Of a stretch of DNA of 32,969 nucleotides, positions 9,035-17,899 are shown piece after piece. A program made the translations under genes and the position numbers. The stretch's first letter is position 1. Each line of letters begins with the position of its first letter. The notes under the pieces are model-generated. The model did no database searches, had not been told where the DNA came from, and worked only from the letters and a program-made list of their open reading frames with translations. This stretch comes from Flavobacteriales bacterium (GTDB taxonomy: Bacteria; Bacteroidota; Bacteroidia; Flavobacteriales_G; JALEGO01), in NCBI GenBank assembly GCA_020629755.1, contig JAHDCS010000030.1:1-32969 (forward strand). Direction: 5' to 3'.

Positions 9035-9442
9035 ATGAAAACACATATTTTCATCCTAACAAGTGTCCTTTTTGGTCTTTTAATCAGTTCAAGTTCTTCT
9101 TGTATGAGACAAAAAGATAGTTTGAATAGCCTTTGTGATGGACGAATTACTTTTGAAGAAGACTCTTGGGTCAAAGACGAACTTATTTTTTACAATTTAT
9201 CTTACGATGATAAACGCTATTATGACGATCAAACTAAAGAGGTATATGTCATTAAATACCAAGGATCTTATTACTATAAGTTTCTATTTAAAAATACCAG
9301 CGACGCTTATTTTGATTGTGAAGGCAATCCGATAAACGGTCCTTACGAAGGAGCACAAAGCCTTGTGTTTGAGTTAGATAAAATAGAGCCTCTAAGTGTT
9401 GTTTGGCCTTTAATATCAAGTGGGGGAATAAGTGCCTGGTAA
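9035..9442 (+). CDS. Lipoprotein of unknown function
   Basis: A 135-residue protein with a signal peptide (MKTHIFILTSVLFGLLISSSSSC) and a likely lipidated Cys at residue 23. The mature part is acidic and very rich in Tyr and Asp (for example YDDKRYYDDQ and KYQGSYYYKFLFKN) and has two further cysteines. It looks like a small beta domain. I do not recognise a family. The gene stands alone on the plus strand between two minus-strand units, and its stop lies only 3 nt from the convergent YdeI-like gene with no clear terminator between them. Confidence 0.7.
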   Translation: MKTHIFILTSVLFGLLISSSSSCMRQKDSLNSLCDGRITFEEDSWVKDELIFYNLSYDDKRYYDDQTKEVYVIKYQGSYYYKFLFKNTSDAYFDCEGNPINGPYEGAQSLVFELDKIEPLSVVWPLISSGGISAW

Positions 9443-9445
9443 ATC

Positions 9446-9955
9446 TTATTTTCGATTGAAGGCTTTATAATCTTCGTTTAAAATTTTATACTCTACTTTG
9501 CCATTTAATCTTTTTAAATGCTCTGCAATCACAAAGGTTTTATCTATTCTTTTTTGTGTATTTTTTACGCTCAACACCTGATAAATAAGTGTTCTTTGCT
9601 TGCCCTTGGTTAAGGCTTTAAAAAGCTTACAAAAGTCTGGATCTTGATTGAGCATTTCTTGAAATTCTCTTGGCATTTCCATCCCGTATTCACTGGTGTC
9701 TTCTTTTATGGTTACTTCAACTACATCGCCTTGTTGCAAACCAAATTTTTTAAGCCTTGATTTATTGATCACGATATAACCTACTGTTTTTCCGCCCATA
9801 ATACCCGCAGAAAAACTTTCAAAATCATTGATCTGACAAATTATTCGCTTGATCTTTTTAGAAGCTACCTCTTGTAATACATCTTCTGGTAACAAAACAT
9901 GATGCATCCATAAATTATGCATCGACACCTGTATGTTGGCTTTAAAGCGAATCAT
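9446..9955 (-). CDS. YdeI/OmpD-associated-family protein with DUF1905-like domain
   Basis: A 169-residue cytosolic protein with two parts. The first (about 1-95) is a DUF1905-like small beta barrel (IRFKANIQVSMHNLWMHHVLLPEDVL, then GGKTVGYIVINKSRLKKFGLQQGDVVEVTIKED). The second (about 95-165) is the helical bacteriocin-protection/OmpD-associated domain (PREFQEMLNQDPDFCKLFKALTKGKQRTLIYQVLSVKNTQKRIDK). The molecular role of the family is poorly defined, and the name comes from an Enterobacteria locus. Its start overlaps the 3' end of ispH by 14 nt, so it is translated from the same message. Confidence 0.8.
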   Translation of the reverse strand: MIRFKANIQVSMHNLWMHHVLLPEDVLQEVASKKIKRIICQINDFESFSAGIMGGKTVGYIVINKSRLKKFGLQQGDVVEVTIKEDTSEYGMEMPREFQEMLNQDPDFCKLFKALTKGKQRTLIYQVLSVKNTQKRIDKTFVIAEHLKRLNGKVEYKILNEDYKAFNRK

Positions 9956-11129
9956 GTAAAGCCACTAGTTTCTCCGTGATTTCTTGCATAATACTATCCG
10001 GACAAGACGCTCCTGAGGTAAGGATTACTCGGGGTTGTTTGCTTTTTGGCCAATAGGACGAATGCTCTAGAATTTGCCCTGAATGAATGTCAAAATGCCT
10101 AATGGTATTTTCATCTAAAATATCATCGGCAGAAGAAATAAAATAGGTGTTAAATTTTTGGGCACACAATTCTGCTAAATGGGTTGTATTAGAACTATTA
10201 AAGCCTCCAACTACAATTGCAAGATCAGCCTCTTGTTTGAGCAATTCAAATGTAGACTTTTGATTATCATTGGTGGCATAACAAAGCGTATCTCTGGTAT
10301 CGGCAAAATGTGCTTTAATGTGATCTTCTCCATATTTTTTAAGCATAATGTCTTTAAAATAGGTCGAAATCTGAGTAGTTTCACTTGCCAACATAGTTGT
10401 TTGATTCACAACACCTACTCTGAAAAGATCTGTTTTAAGATCAAATCCATCAGAAATACGATTTTTAAATACGTCATAAAATGAGGTTTCGTCAATTTTT
10501 CCTAAAATAAAATCCCCAATGATTTTAGCTTCTTGGATGTCTTTGATCACCACTGATTTTGCATAGGCTGACGAATGTGAAAAGGTCGCTCGTGTTTCTT
10601 CATGTTTTGGCTTTCCGTGTATGATCACCGTAAAGTCTTTTTCACCAAGTTTTTTTGAGGTTTTCCATACTTTTTCTACAAAAGGGCAAGTGGTATTGTA
10701 GGTTTTAATATCTACGCCTAAATGCTCCAACTTATTTTGAATAGCTCTGGTTGTTCCAAAAGCCGGGATAATGACAATATCTTCTTGTTTGATTTGATCC
10801 CAGCTGATAAGTTGATTCGAATAGGTGTCTTGAATAAACCGAATGCCATTGTCTTCTAAATCTTTATTTACATGCGGATTGTGAATCATTTGAGAGAGCA
10901 AAAAAATATTTCTGTTAGGATTTTCTCTTAATGCTTTATACGAAATCTCAATCGCATTTTCTACACCGTAGCAAAAGCCAAAGTGCCTGGCAAATAAAAT
11001 TTCAATAGATTTAAACTTTACCGCACTAGGGCTAAAGTCTTTTTTTCTAGGGTCTTGGGCTTTTCGTTTTTCTTTGATTGAACGGATAAAGTCACTTTTA
11101 AACTTGAAGGGGATATCAAATTTTTTCAT
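9942..11129 (-). CDS. ispH: 4-hydroxy-3-methylbut-2-enyl diphosphate reductase (long form)
   Basis: Last enzyme of the MEP isoprenoid pathway. It reduces HMBPP to IPP and DMAPP with a [4Fe-4S] cluster. The three cluster ligands fit Cys53 (HFGFCYGVENA), Cys148 (NTTCPFVEKVW) and Cys283 (DTLCYATNDNQ), which correspond to Cys12, Cys96 and Cys197 of the E. coli enzyme. Substrate-site motifs IHNPHVN, IHGKPKHEETRAT and GGFNSSNTTHLAEL are present. At 395 residues it is longer than the E. coli enzyme (316). The extra length is a basic N-terminal extension of about 45 residues and internal insertions like those of cyanobacterial and plastid enzymes. The start is 12 nt from the divergent M23 peptidase gene, so its promoter must lie largely inside that gene. 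Confidence 0.95.
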   Translation of the reverse strand: MKKFDIPFKFKSDFIRSIKEKRKAQDPRKKDFSPSAVKFKSIEILFARHFGFCYGVENAIEISYKALRENPNRNIFLLSQMIHNPHVNKDLEDNGIRFIQDTYSNQLISWDQIKQEDIVIIPAFGTTRAIQNKLEHLGVDIKTYNTTCPFVEKVWKTSKKLGEKDFTVIIHGKPKHEETRATFSHSSAYAKSVVIKDIQEAKIIGDFILGKIDETSFYDVFKNRISDGFDLKTDLFRVGVVNQTTMLASETTQISTYFKDIMLKKYGEDHIKAHFADTRDTLCYATNDNQKSTFELLKQEADLAIVVGGFNSSNTTHLAELCAQKFNTYFISSADDILDENTIRHFDIHSGQILEHSSYWPKSKQPRVILTSGASCPDSIMQEITEKLVALHDSL

Positions 11130-11141
11130 ACTTTAGCTTCC

Positions 11142-12863
11142 ATGCCAAAGATACACTTAAGTATTGTTATTTTAATGTTAAGCCATACTTTATTTAGCCA
11201 GTATGATCATTACAAAAGCCTAAATTATCATCCCCCCGTAGACATCCCCATTTTATTAGCGGGTAATTTTGCAGAGCTTAGGTCAAATCATTTTCATGGC
11301 GGCCTTGACATAAAAACACAAAGCGAAGAAGGGCATAAAATCTTGAGTATTGAAGACGGCTATGTCTACCGGATTAAAGTCTCTGAATATGGCTATGGCA
11401 AGTGTTTGTACGTTGAGCATCCTAAAACCGGACACAGAAGTGTCTATGCCCATTTGCAAAAGTTTAGCCCACAAATAGAAGCCTATGTAAAAAAAATGCA
11501 ATACAAAAAAGAAAGCTACACCATAGAACTCTTTCCTCAAAAAGGAGAATTGCCTGTATCTAGAGGCGAATTAGTGGCCATTTCAGGCAATACCGGAAGC
11601 AGTAGTGGTCCGCATTTACATTTTGAAATTCGCGATTTAAATGACGTCACGCTTAACCCTTTACTCTTTGGGTTTAACATTAGAGATGAAATCCCCCCAA
11701 ACATAAACATTTTAGCCATTTATCCTGCTAAAAATCAGAAGGTCAATCAAAAAAACAAAGCCTTGTTTATTTCGCCTTTAAAAAGGACATCTGGTGAATA
11801 CTATATTCAAAAAAAAATAGAGGTTTCCGGTGACTTTTATGTCGGCGTATCCACCATTGATTATTTAAACAATTCTAGAAATAGATGTGGTATTTTTTCA
11901 ATTCGTTTAAATGTAGAAGGAGAGACAGTGTTCGAACATCGCCTAGAGCAAGTCTCTTTTAGCGAAACGCGCTACATCAATGCACTAGTAGATTATTCTA
12001 CCTGGAAGCGTACGGGATCAAAAATTCAAAAATGTTATGTTGACCCTGGAAATAAATTAAACACCTATTCTAAGGTGCAAAACAGCGGCTTGATTCGATT
12101 TGAAAAAGAAGGCACTTATAATCTAGAGCTCATTGTTAAAGATGCTTATCATAATACTTCGGTCTTGCCATTTCAAATTATCAATATCCCTAAAACAGAT
12201 CATGGAAGTGAGACTCAACCTAAAGAAACATTTGTGAAGACCTTTAGCTATGATAAACATAATTCTTTTCAGTCAGAGCATTGCATGGTTACTGTTCCTA
12301 AAGGTGCATTATACAAGGATTTGTCTTTCTCATTTCATATTGATTCTACAGATAATCCATCGCATTATCTATCGCCAATTTATAAAATTCATGACCGCTA
12401 TACCCCCTTACATAAACGCATGACCCTCTCTATTAAATCGCCACTTAATATTGAACATATTGAAAAAACCTACATTGCCGAAGTAGACCGCGGCACACAC
12501 TATAACAGAACCTCTTTTTCAAATAATTTTTTCACTACGACTACCAAATACCTTGGGCATTACACTTTAATGGAAGATATAAAAGCTCCTGTGATTACCA
12601 ATAAAAGCTTCACTTCTGGCCAAAAAATAACTGGCACCAAGAAAATACGCTTTAAAATATCAGACAACCGTTCAGGCATTAAAAGCTACAAGGCTTATAT
12701 CGATGGACAATGGGTGTTATTTGAATACGAATACAAAAAAAGACAACTTACTTATATTGTAGACGATTACTTTCCTAAAACTTCAGGAAAACATCAGATT
12801 GAGCTTTTTGTAACAGACAAAGTTGGGAATGTCGCTACGTATGCTGCTGATTTTTATCTGTAA
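11142..12863 (+). CDS. M23-family zinc metallopeptidase (LytM-like), exported
   Basis: A 573-residue exported protein with a signal peptide (MPKIHLSIVILMLSHTLFSQ). The LytM domain at about 35-175 has the zinc ligands His52 and Asp56 (NHFHGGLDIKT) and the motif GPHLHFEIRD with His158 and His160. The family cuts peptidoglycan cross-links or acts as a scaffold. After the catalytic domain come about 400 residues of beta-rich, Ig-like sequence, including KFRISDNRSGIKSYKAYIDGQW-type segments near the C-terminus. This is the arrangement common in Bacteroidota M23 proteins. The gene is divergent from ispH with 12 nt between starts and overlaps the convergent ITPase gene by 29 nt. Two GGGGGGAT words (antisense) fall within it. 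Confidence 0.88.
   Translation: MPKIHLSIVILMLSHTLFSQYDHYKSLNYHPPVDIPILLAGNFAELRSNHFHGGLDIKTQSEEGHKILSIEDGYVYRIKVSEYGYGKCLYVEHPKTGHRSVYAHLQKFSPQIEAYVKKMQYKKESYTIELFPQKGELPVSRGELVAISGNTGSSSGPHLHFEIRDLNDVTLNPLLFGFNIRDEIPPNINILAIYPAKNQKVNQKNKALFISPLKRTSGEYYIQKKIEVSGDFYVGVSTIDYLNNSRNRCGIFSIRLNVEGETVFEHRLEQVSFSETRYINALVDYSTWKRTGSKIQKCYVDPGNKLNTYSKVQNSGLIRFEKEGTYNLELIVKDAYHNTSVLPFQIINIPKTDHGSETQPKETFVKTFSYDKHNSFQSEHCMVTVPKGALYKDLSFSFHIDSTDNPSHYLSPIYKIHDRYTPLHKRMTLSIKSPLNIEHIEKTYIAEVDRGTHYNRTSFSNNFFTTTTKYLGHYTLMEDIKAPVITNKSFTSGQKITGTKKIRFKISDNRSGIKSYKAYIDGQWVLFEYEYKKRQLTYIVDDYFPKTSGKHQIELFVTDKVGNVATYAADFYL
11146..11153 (-). promoter_or_regulatory. Candidate -7 box for ispH inside the M23 gene
   Basis: TATCTTTG on the minus strand fits the Bacteroidota -7 consensus TAnnTTTG and lies 17 nt before the ispH start, within the first codons of the divergent gene. 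No TTTG or TTG is seen 19 nt upstream, so support is limited. Confidence 0.35.
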
Positions 12864-13443
12864 AATGGCTTGTTGTTTCAATCATTTTTTCAAATGCCTG
12901 TTTTCTATGACTCAGTGATTTTTTAACGTCTTTAGAAAGCTCTCCAAATGTTTTAGTATGACCTTTAGGAATAAAAATAGGATCATACCCAAATCCATTA
13001 TCTCCTTGTATTGATTTGGCAATGTACCCTTCACATTTACCATGTGTATAAAATACAGCGCTTGGCGTATAAAAACACATCACACAACTATAATAAGCCT
13101 CTCTATTTGAAGCATGCGCTAATTCTTTTAATACTTTGATCATATTCTCTTTACTGGTTGCCTCTTTAGAGGCATAGCGCGCTGAAAAAATACCTGGTTT
13201 TGTGCCTAGTGCTTCTATACACAACCCACTGTCTTCAGCCAAACAAGGCAACCCAAAATACTGGCTATACGCCTTGGCTTTAATCAACGCATTTTCTTTA
13301 AATGACATCCCGTTCTCGATCACTTTTATAGAGGTATCAAATGCGTCTAAGCTCGTCCATTTAGAATGTTCAGACATAGGCAATAATGATCTGATTTCTG
13401 CCATTTTACCTTTATTGGTTGTTCCTAATAATATTTTTTGCAT
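12835..13443 (-). CDS. rdgB: Non-canonical purine NTP pyrophosphatase (ITPase / XTPase, RdgB/HAM1 family)
   Basis: House-cleaning enzyme that hydrolyses dITP, ITP and XTP to the monophosphates so that deaminated purines stay out of DNA and RNA. The 202 residues show the family series: nucleotide-binding TTNKGKMAEIRSLL at the N-terminus, MSFKENALIKAKAY, the metal-binding LAEDSGLCIEALGTKPGIFSARYAS, GDNGFGYDPIFIP and SHRKQAFEKM. It stands as a single minus-strand gene. Its 3' end overlaps the M23 peptidase gene by 29 nt, and its start region is shared with the small plus-strand lipoprotein gene. Confidence 0.95.
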   Translation of the reverse strand: MQKILLGTTNKGKMAEIRSLLPMSEHSKWTSLDAFDTSIKVIENGMSFKENALIKAKAYSQYFGLPCLAEDSGLCIEALGTKPGIFSARYASKEATSKENMIKVLKELAHASNREAYYSCVMCFYTPSAVFYTHGKCEGYIAKSIQGDNGFGYDPIFIPKGHTKTFGELSKDVKKSLSHRKQAFEKMIETTSHFTDKNQQHT

Positions 13444-13479
13444 TGCGAAACTTTTTGTAAATTGATTAAAAATGTACCG

Positions 13480-13620
13480 ATGATACGTACTATTGTTTTC
13501 TCTGTAATTGTTCTGATTGGCCTAAGTGCTTGTAGTAAAAAAACAAATACATTCCACTCCAAAAAGAAATCGCCTATTAGTAAAAAGGCGCATGGCAGCT
13601 TTGGAGAGCCTGTTAAGTAG
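13480..13620 (+). CDS. Very small lipoprotein (46 residues)
   Basis: From the ATG at 13480 the frame encodes [21 protein letters not shown], a complete type II signal peptide with lipobox Leu-Ser-Ala-Cys, then only about 28 mature residues that are Lys/Ser-rich ([18 protein letters not shown]). An ATG at 13438 in the same frame would add 14 residues that spoil the signal peptide and overlap the rdgB start, so the shorter start is preferred. The mature part may simply be a basic tether on the inner face of a membrane. The family is unknown. The stop overlaps fbp by 8 nt (convergent). Confidence 0.6.
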   Translation: MIRTIVFSVIVLIGLSACSKKTNTFHSKKKSPISKKAHGSFGEPVK

Positions 13621-14599
13621 TTGAGATTAATGCTTCTGCCTTTTCTACCATTTGTTTAGAGCCAATTAAAATAGGGGTTCTTTGATGAAGCTCTTTGGGT
13701 TCTATCTCTAAAATTCTTCGTTTTCCATTGGTCGCCTTACCACCGGCTTGTTCAATAATAAATGCTAAAGGATTACATTCATAGAGCAATCGCAGCTTTC
13801 CGTTAGGCGCACTCTTTGTTGATGGATACATATAAATACCCCCTTTGATTAGATTCCGATGAAAATCAGCCACTAAAGACCCTATGTACCTGGCAGAATA
13901 AGGCTTTTTATCTGTCGTGTCTTTACAGTAATCAATATACTTCTTTATCCCTTCAGAAAAACTGTTGTAATGCCCTTCATTCACAGAATAAATATAGCCT
14001 TGGCTTGGTATTTTCATGTCAGGATGAGACAGATAAACCGTACCAATAGACGGATCTATGGTGAAACCGTTCACTCCATTTCCAGTAGTATAGACAAGCA
14101 TAGAAGAAGAGCCGTATAATACATATCCGGCCGCAATTTGATCAGTACCTTTTTGTAAAAAATCATCTAACACTACAGGTGTTCCTAACTGAGATTTACG
14201 TTTATAGATTGAAAAAATAGTACCAATGGATACATTCACATCAATATTAGAAGATCCGTCTAATGGATCTATCGCAACCACATATTTACCCGAATTTTCT
14301 GTTGGATTACAAATAATAAAATCATCGTTTTCTTCAGAGGCAATCCCACACACTACTCCTCGAGCCGTCAGTGCTTTTATAAAATGGTCATTGGCAAATA
14401 CATCTAATTTTTGTTGTTGTTCGCCCTGCACATTCATCTGATTCACCGCACCTAAAATATTGGTGATTCCGGCTTTTGAAACCTCTCTATTTACAATTTT
14501 TGTAGCTAGTTTAATGGAGCTAAGCAGCTTTGAAAGCTCTCCGCTTGCTTCTGAAAAATCTTTTTGTTTTTCAATAATGAATTCGCCTAAGGTTTGCAT
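13613..14599 (-). CDS. fbp: Fructose-1,6-bisphosphatase, class I
   Basis: Gluconeogenic enzyme that converts fructose 1,6-bisphosphate to fructose 6-phosphate plus phosphate. The 328 residues include the class I metal-site signature [24 protein letters not shown], the upstream helix segment [12 protein letters not shown], the Glu-rich site [11 protein letters not shown], and [24 protein letters not shown] with the phosphate-binding residues. [25 protein letters not shown] is the usual C-terminal signature. It begins 18 nt after murQ and is the last gene of the run that starts at 17801, so it is probably expressed with purK, purE and murQ. Confidence 0.96.
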   Translation of the reverse strand: MQTLGEFIIEKQKDFSEASGELSKLLSSIKLATKIVNREVSKAGITNILGAVNQMNVQGEQQQKLDVFANDHFIKALTARGVVCGIASEENDDFIICNPTENSGKYVVAIDPLDGSSNIDVNVSIGTIFSIYKRKSQLGTPVVLDDFLQKGTDQIAAGYVLYGSSSMLVYTTGNGVNGFTIDPSIGTVYLSHPDMKIPSQGYIYSVNEGHYNSFSEGIKKYIDYCKDTTDKKPYSARYIGSLVADFHRNLIKGGIYMYPSTKSAPNGKLRLLYECNPLAFIIEQAGGKATNGKRRILEIEPKELHQRTPILIGSKQMVEKAEALISTT

Positions 14600-14617
14600 A
14601 AAATATTCAATCGTTAT

Positions 14618-15433
14618 TTAGGGGTTTTGATAATGCTCAATCGCTGAGTGTACACTTTTGTATTTTTCTAATAATTCTTGAGCTTTTTTTGGGGGGATGT
14701 TTAATTGACCGCAGAGCATTTGTACACCTCGATCAATGAGTTTTGAATTACTCAGCTGCATAAAAGTCATTTTATTGCCTTTTACACGGCCTAATTTGAT
14801 CATTACGGTGGTAGAAATTAAATTAAGTATCATTTTTTGAGCAGTACCGGCTTTCATTCTTGTGCTTCCAGAAAGCACCTCTGGCCCGACAATCACTTCA
14901 ATGGGGTGATCTGCATATTTGGTGACTGGACTATTTTCATTGCATGTAATACATGCTGTAATAATATTATTTGCCTGGCAGTTTTCTAAAGCGTGTACGA
15001 CATAAGGCGTTGTGCCAGAAGCCGCAATCCCTATCACCACATCTTTATTAGAAACACCATGAGCAACAAGATCTTTCCAGCCCTGTGTTTGACTGTCTTC
15101 TGCAAATTCTACTGCCTTTCTGATGGCCTTGTCTCCACCCGCAATAAGACCAACAACCAGCCCATGATCAACACCAAAGGTAGGCGGACATTCTGAAGCA
15201 TCTACAATACCTAGACGACCCGAGGTGCCTGCACCTATATAAAAGAGACGGCCCTTCTTTTTTAACCTCTTTACAATTGCTAAGACTAATTTTTCTATCG
15301 CAGGTAAGACTTTAGCAACTGAATCCGCAACGGTTTTATCTTCCTTGTTAATGGTTGATAAGACCTCTATGATCGGAAGCTGATCTATATCTTGATAGCC
15401 AGAATCTTGCTCGGTTGTTTTTTGAAAGCTCAA
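14618..15433 (-). CDS. murQ: N-acetylmuramic acid 6-phosphate etherase
   Basis: Cytosolic enzyme of cell-wall recycling. It cleaves the lactyl ether of MurNAc 6-phosphate to give GlcNAc 6-phosphate and D-lactate. The SIS fold is clear: IGAGTSGRLGIVDASECPPTFG holds the sugar-phosphate site and Glu81, and AEDSQTQG contains Asp113. By spacing these match catalytic Glu83 and Asp115 of E. coli MurQ. IAASGTTPYVVHAL and VLSGSTRMKAGTAQKMILNLIS follow as expected. The C-terminus (PPKKAQELLEKYKSVHSAIE) is the usual helical tail. Its 271 residues are at the short end for the family. The start overlaps the purE stop by 4 nt. No MurNAc uptake or AnmK gene is nearby. Confidence 0.95.
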   Translation of the reverse strand: MSFQKTTEQDSGYQDIDQLPIIEVLSTINKEDKTVADSVAKVLPAIEKLVLAIVKRLKKKGRLFYIGAGTSGRLGIVDASECPPTFGVDHGLVVGLIAGGDKAIRKAVEFAEDSQTQGWKDLVAHGVSNKDVVIGIAASGTTPYVVHALENCQANNIITACITCNENSPVTKYADHPIEVIVGPEVLSGSTRMKAGTAQKMILNLISTTVMIKLGRVKGNKMTFMQLSNSKLIDRGVQMLCGQLNIPPKKAQELLEKYKSVHSAIEHYQNP

Positions 15434-15924
15434 ACTTTTGAAATAGATGATGACATTTGTTCAACTTTATGCTTCAAATTCTCTTTATACTCTTTAAGTT
15501 TTGCTTGTAACACAGGATTTGAAGTCGCTAATATTTGAATGGCCAGTAATGCTGCATTTTCTGCTCCATTTAATGCCACTGTTGCCACCGGAACCCCTTT
15601 AGGCATCTGAAGAATTGAAAGCATAGAATCCCAACCATCAATTGAGTTTGAAGATTTTATCGGTACACCGATCACCGGAAGGGTAGTGTATGCCGCAATC
15701 ATACCAGGCAAATGAGCGGCTCCACCGGCGGCGGCAACAACTACTTTAATGCCATTACTTTGAGCATTATTGGCAAATTCAGCCATTTTATGAGGTGTCC
15801 TATGTGCAGATACAATATCAATAAAACAAGTTTGATCAAACGATTCAATCATTGTTTTACAGGCTTTCATAACTGAAAAATCAGATTCAGACCCCATCAC
15901 TAAAGCAATTTCAGGCTGTTTCAT
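15430..15924 (-). CDS. purE: N5-carboxyaminoimidazole ribonucleotide mutase
   Basis: Purine-synthesis enzyme that converts N5-CAIR, made by PurK, to CAIR. The 164 residues show class I PurE features: the N-terminal MGSESDFSVMK, SAHRTPHKM with His41 and His45 in the active site, AAAGGAAHLPGMIAAYTTLPVIGVP, and the long signature SNSIDGWDSMLSILQMPKG. Presence of purK next door agrees with class I. The start lies 14 nt inside the end of purK and the stop overlaps murQ, so three genes are joined by overlaps. Confidence 0.97.
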   Translation of the reverse strand: MKQPEIALVMGSESDFSVMKACKTMIESFDQTCFIDIVSAHRTPHKMAEFANNAQSNGIKVVVAAAGGAAHLPGMIAAYTTLPVIGVPIKSSNSIDGWDSMLSILQMPKGVPVATVALNGAENAALLAIQILATSNPVLQAKLKEYKENLKHKVEQMSSSISKV

Positions 15925-17086
15925 TGGTGCAAATTTTTAGTGTTTGTTTTATTTGTTTAGCCTTAGTTATGGCCTTATTGATATCTTTATCTAAAATGGT
16001 GACATGTCCCATTTTACGAAAGGGTTTAGTGGTTGTTTTACCATAGATATGAAACTTTGCACCCTTTATTTTAAAACAATCATCAATATTTTCATAAAAG
16101 ACCTTTCCTTTTGAATGTTTATCTCCGACTAAATTCAACAAAACAGAGGCATGGATTTGTTCTGATGAGCCTAATGGCAGACCTACCGCAATTCTAATCA
16201 ATTGTTCAAATTGAGAACAAAGGTGAGCTTCAATAGTGTGATGCCCACTGTTGTGAGGCCTAGGCGCTACTTCATTGACCAAAATTTCATCATCATGTGT
16301 AATAAAAAACTCAACGGCTAAAAGTCCATAAAAATCTAAGGTTTCTATTAATGAGCAGGCTATGTGTATAGCTTTTTGTTTTAAATCATCAGAGATTGAT
16401 GAAGGAGAGATCAGCATATCCACCAAATGTTCATTGGCATCAAAAATCATCTCTACAGGTTCAAAATAACCAACCTCACCTTCTCTTGATCTATAGGTTA
16501 TGACGGATAGTTCATTTTTTATCTCCACAAACTCTTCAATAACAGATTGTACATCAAATGCTTTTACTAAATCTTTTTTGGCATTTATTTTCACAACGCC
16601 TTTGCCGTCATATCCATGAGTTCTTGACTTTTGAATAAACGGAAAAGAAATTTCGCCTACATCTATTTTGGTGTTTAAATCTTCTTTATTTTCAATAAGT
16701 TTGAATTGAGATGAAGCAAATCCATTTTTCTGAAAAAACAACTTTTGCTTTCCTTTGTCTTGAATAATAGATAATACTTTTGAAGGAGGGATAATGTCGA
16801 CGCCTTTTTCTTCAAGCACTCTTAAGGCATCAATATCAACGTGTTCTAATTCTAAAATCAAGCAATCGTATCGACTGCCAAAATTAACCACATCATCAAA
16901 TACATTGTATGACCCAAGCGTAAAGTTTTTAGCAATTGCTCTTGCTGGCGCATTTTCAGAGCCATCCATCACCGATACCTCTATCCCAAAATTACTCGCT
17001 GCTAAACCTAGCATCTTGCCTAATTGCCCGCCGGCAATAAGGCCAATTTTCTTTTTTGATGACGTTATAAACTCATGTGGAGTCAA
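15911..17086 (-). CDS. purK: 5-(carboxyamino)imidazole ribonucleotide synthase
   Basis: ATP-grasp enzyme that carboxylates aminoimidazole ribonucleotide with bicarbonate and ATP to N5-CAIR, the substrate of PurE. The 391 residues have the N-terminal Rossmann-like GLIAGGQLGKMLGLAASNFG, the ATP-grasp region with SRTHGYDGKGVVKI and VIEEFVEIKNELSVIT, the active-site HDDEILVNEVAPRPHNSGHHTIEAH, and the C-terminal domain (KGAKFHIYGKTTTKPFRKMGHVTIL). It follows the unknown lipoprotein by 13 nt and overlaps purE by 14 nt. Confidence 0.97.
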   Translation of the reverse strand: MTPHEFITSSKKKIGLIAGGQLGKMLGLAASNFGIEVSVMDGSENAPARAIAKNFTLGSYNVFDDVVNFGSRYDCLILELEHVDIDALRVLEEKGVDIIPPSKVLSIIQDKGKQKLFFQKNGFASSQFKLIENKEDLNTKIDVGEISFPFIQKSRTHGYDGKGVVKINAKKDLVKAFDVQSVIEEFVEIKNELSVITYRSREGEVGYFEPVEMIFDANEHLVDMLISPSSISDDLKQKAIHIACSLIETLDFYGLLAVEFFITHDDEILVNEVAPRPHNSGHHTIEAHLCSQFEQLIRIAVGLPLGSSEQIHASVLLNLVGDKHSKGKVFYENIDDCFKIKGAKFHIYGKTTTKPFRKMGHVTILDKDINKAITKAKQIKQTLKICTNETA

Positions 17087-17099
17087 TTGTGTCGTTTAT

Positions 17100-17801
17100 T
17101 TATTCAATTTCACACTCACAAGGGTAATCGTCTCCTTTTCCACTAACTAGATCTAATTCGCCACAAACACAATCATTGTCACCAACTTCTTTTACCCCGT
17201 ACATATAGGGATGTCCGCCTCTTTCTCCTGCTGCAGTATCTATGTATTTATCATCTGTAAATGGATCAAAGGTTAACCGAGCATCTTTAAATTCAAAACG
17301 TCTAAAATCAACATTTTCGCCCGTTACATCTTGTAAAGCACTTAGCGCTTTTTTGTGTGATGAAAAATTAAGGTTTTCAACCGATGCCATCCGTGTGACT
17401 TGAGATTCAAAGGCAAAGATGTCAATGATTTTCTTAATGTCATCATCAAATAAAAACTCACCTTTATTTAAATTCAGCTGCGGAAAGCTCGTCACATTTG
17501 AATCGATAAACACCTGAAATCTGTCTCTTACTTCAAAGGTTAACCATTCAATATTCACTTCATATCTAATGTTAAAGCTTTGGCCATTGGAATTCGCTAC
17601 AATGTTACTTTCAATAGGCATGATGTGATCTTCAAAATACTCCTCACTCATATCGTTAATATTCAAAAAATAATCCTTCCAAATCGCTAAATATGTATCG
17701 CATTTTGAATCCGTACATAAAATTCTATCATCAGGTTTACAAGACGAAAAAAGAAAAATGAAAAGAAAAAATGAAAACGTCAGGGATATAAAGTTTCTCA
17801 T
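17100..17801 (-). CDS. Lipoprotein of unknown function with two C-terminal Cys-x-Cys motifs
   Basis: A 233-residue protein with a type II signal peptide (MRNFISLTFSFFLFIFLFSSCK) and lipidated Cys at about residue 21. The mature part is acidic with no recognised domain. The last 25 residues carry DNDCVCGELD and DDYPCECEIE, two CxC pairs about 15 residues apart, next to an early CTDSKCDTY. These could bind metal or form disulfides outside the cytoplasm. The gene has a good promoter of its own (TTG, 19 nt, TACATTTG) and lies 13 nt before purK, so it probably leads the purK-purE-murQ-fbp transcript, an unexpected partner for purine genes. Confidence 0.75.
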   Translation of the reverse strand: MRNFISLTFSFFLFIFLFSSCKPDDRILCTDSKCDTYLAIWKDYFLNINDMSEEYFEDHIMPIESNIVANSNGQSFNIRYEVNIEWLTFEVRDRFQVFIDSNVTSFPQLNLNKGEFLFDDDIKKIIDIFAFESQVTRMASVENLNFSSHKKALSALQDVTGENVDFRRFEFKDARLTFDPFTDDKYIDTAAGERGGHPYMYGVKEVGDNDCVCGELDLVSGKGDDYPCECEIE

Positions 17802-17829
17802 AGCAATTTTTTATTGTTCAACGCTATAA

Positions 17830-17859
17830 CAAATGTAATATTTTTTTAGACGCGCTCAA
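17830..17859 (-). promoter_or_regulatory. Promoter of the lipoprotein-purK-purE-murQ-fbp run
   Basis: On the minus strand, TTG (17857-17859), a 19-nt spacer and TACATTTG (17830-17837) fit the Bacteroidota primary-sigma pattern. The start codon lies 28 nt after the -7 box. Confidence 0.65.
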
Positions 17860-17899
17860 TGATAAGTCAAAATTTCCTTAGATTAGCAAAAAAATAATT

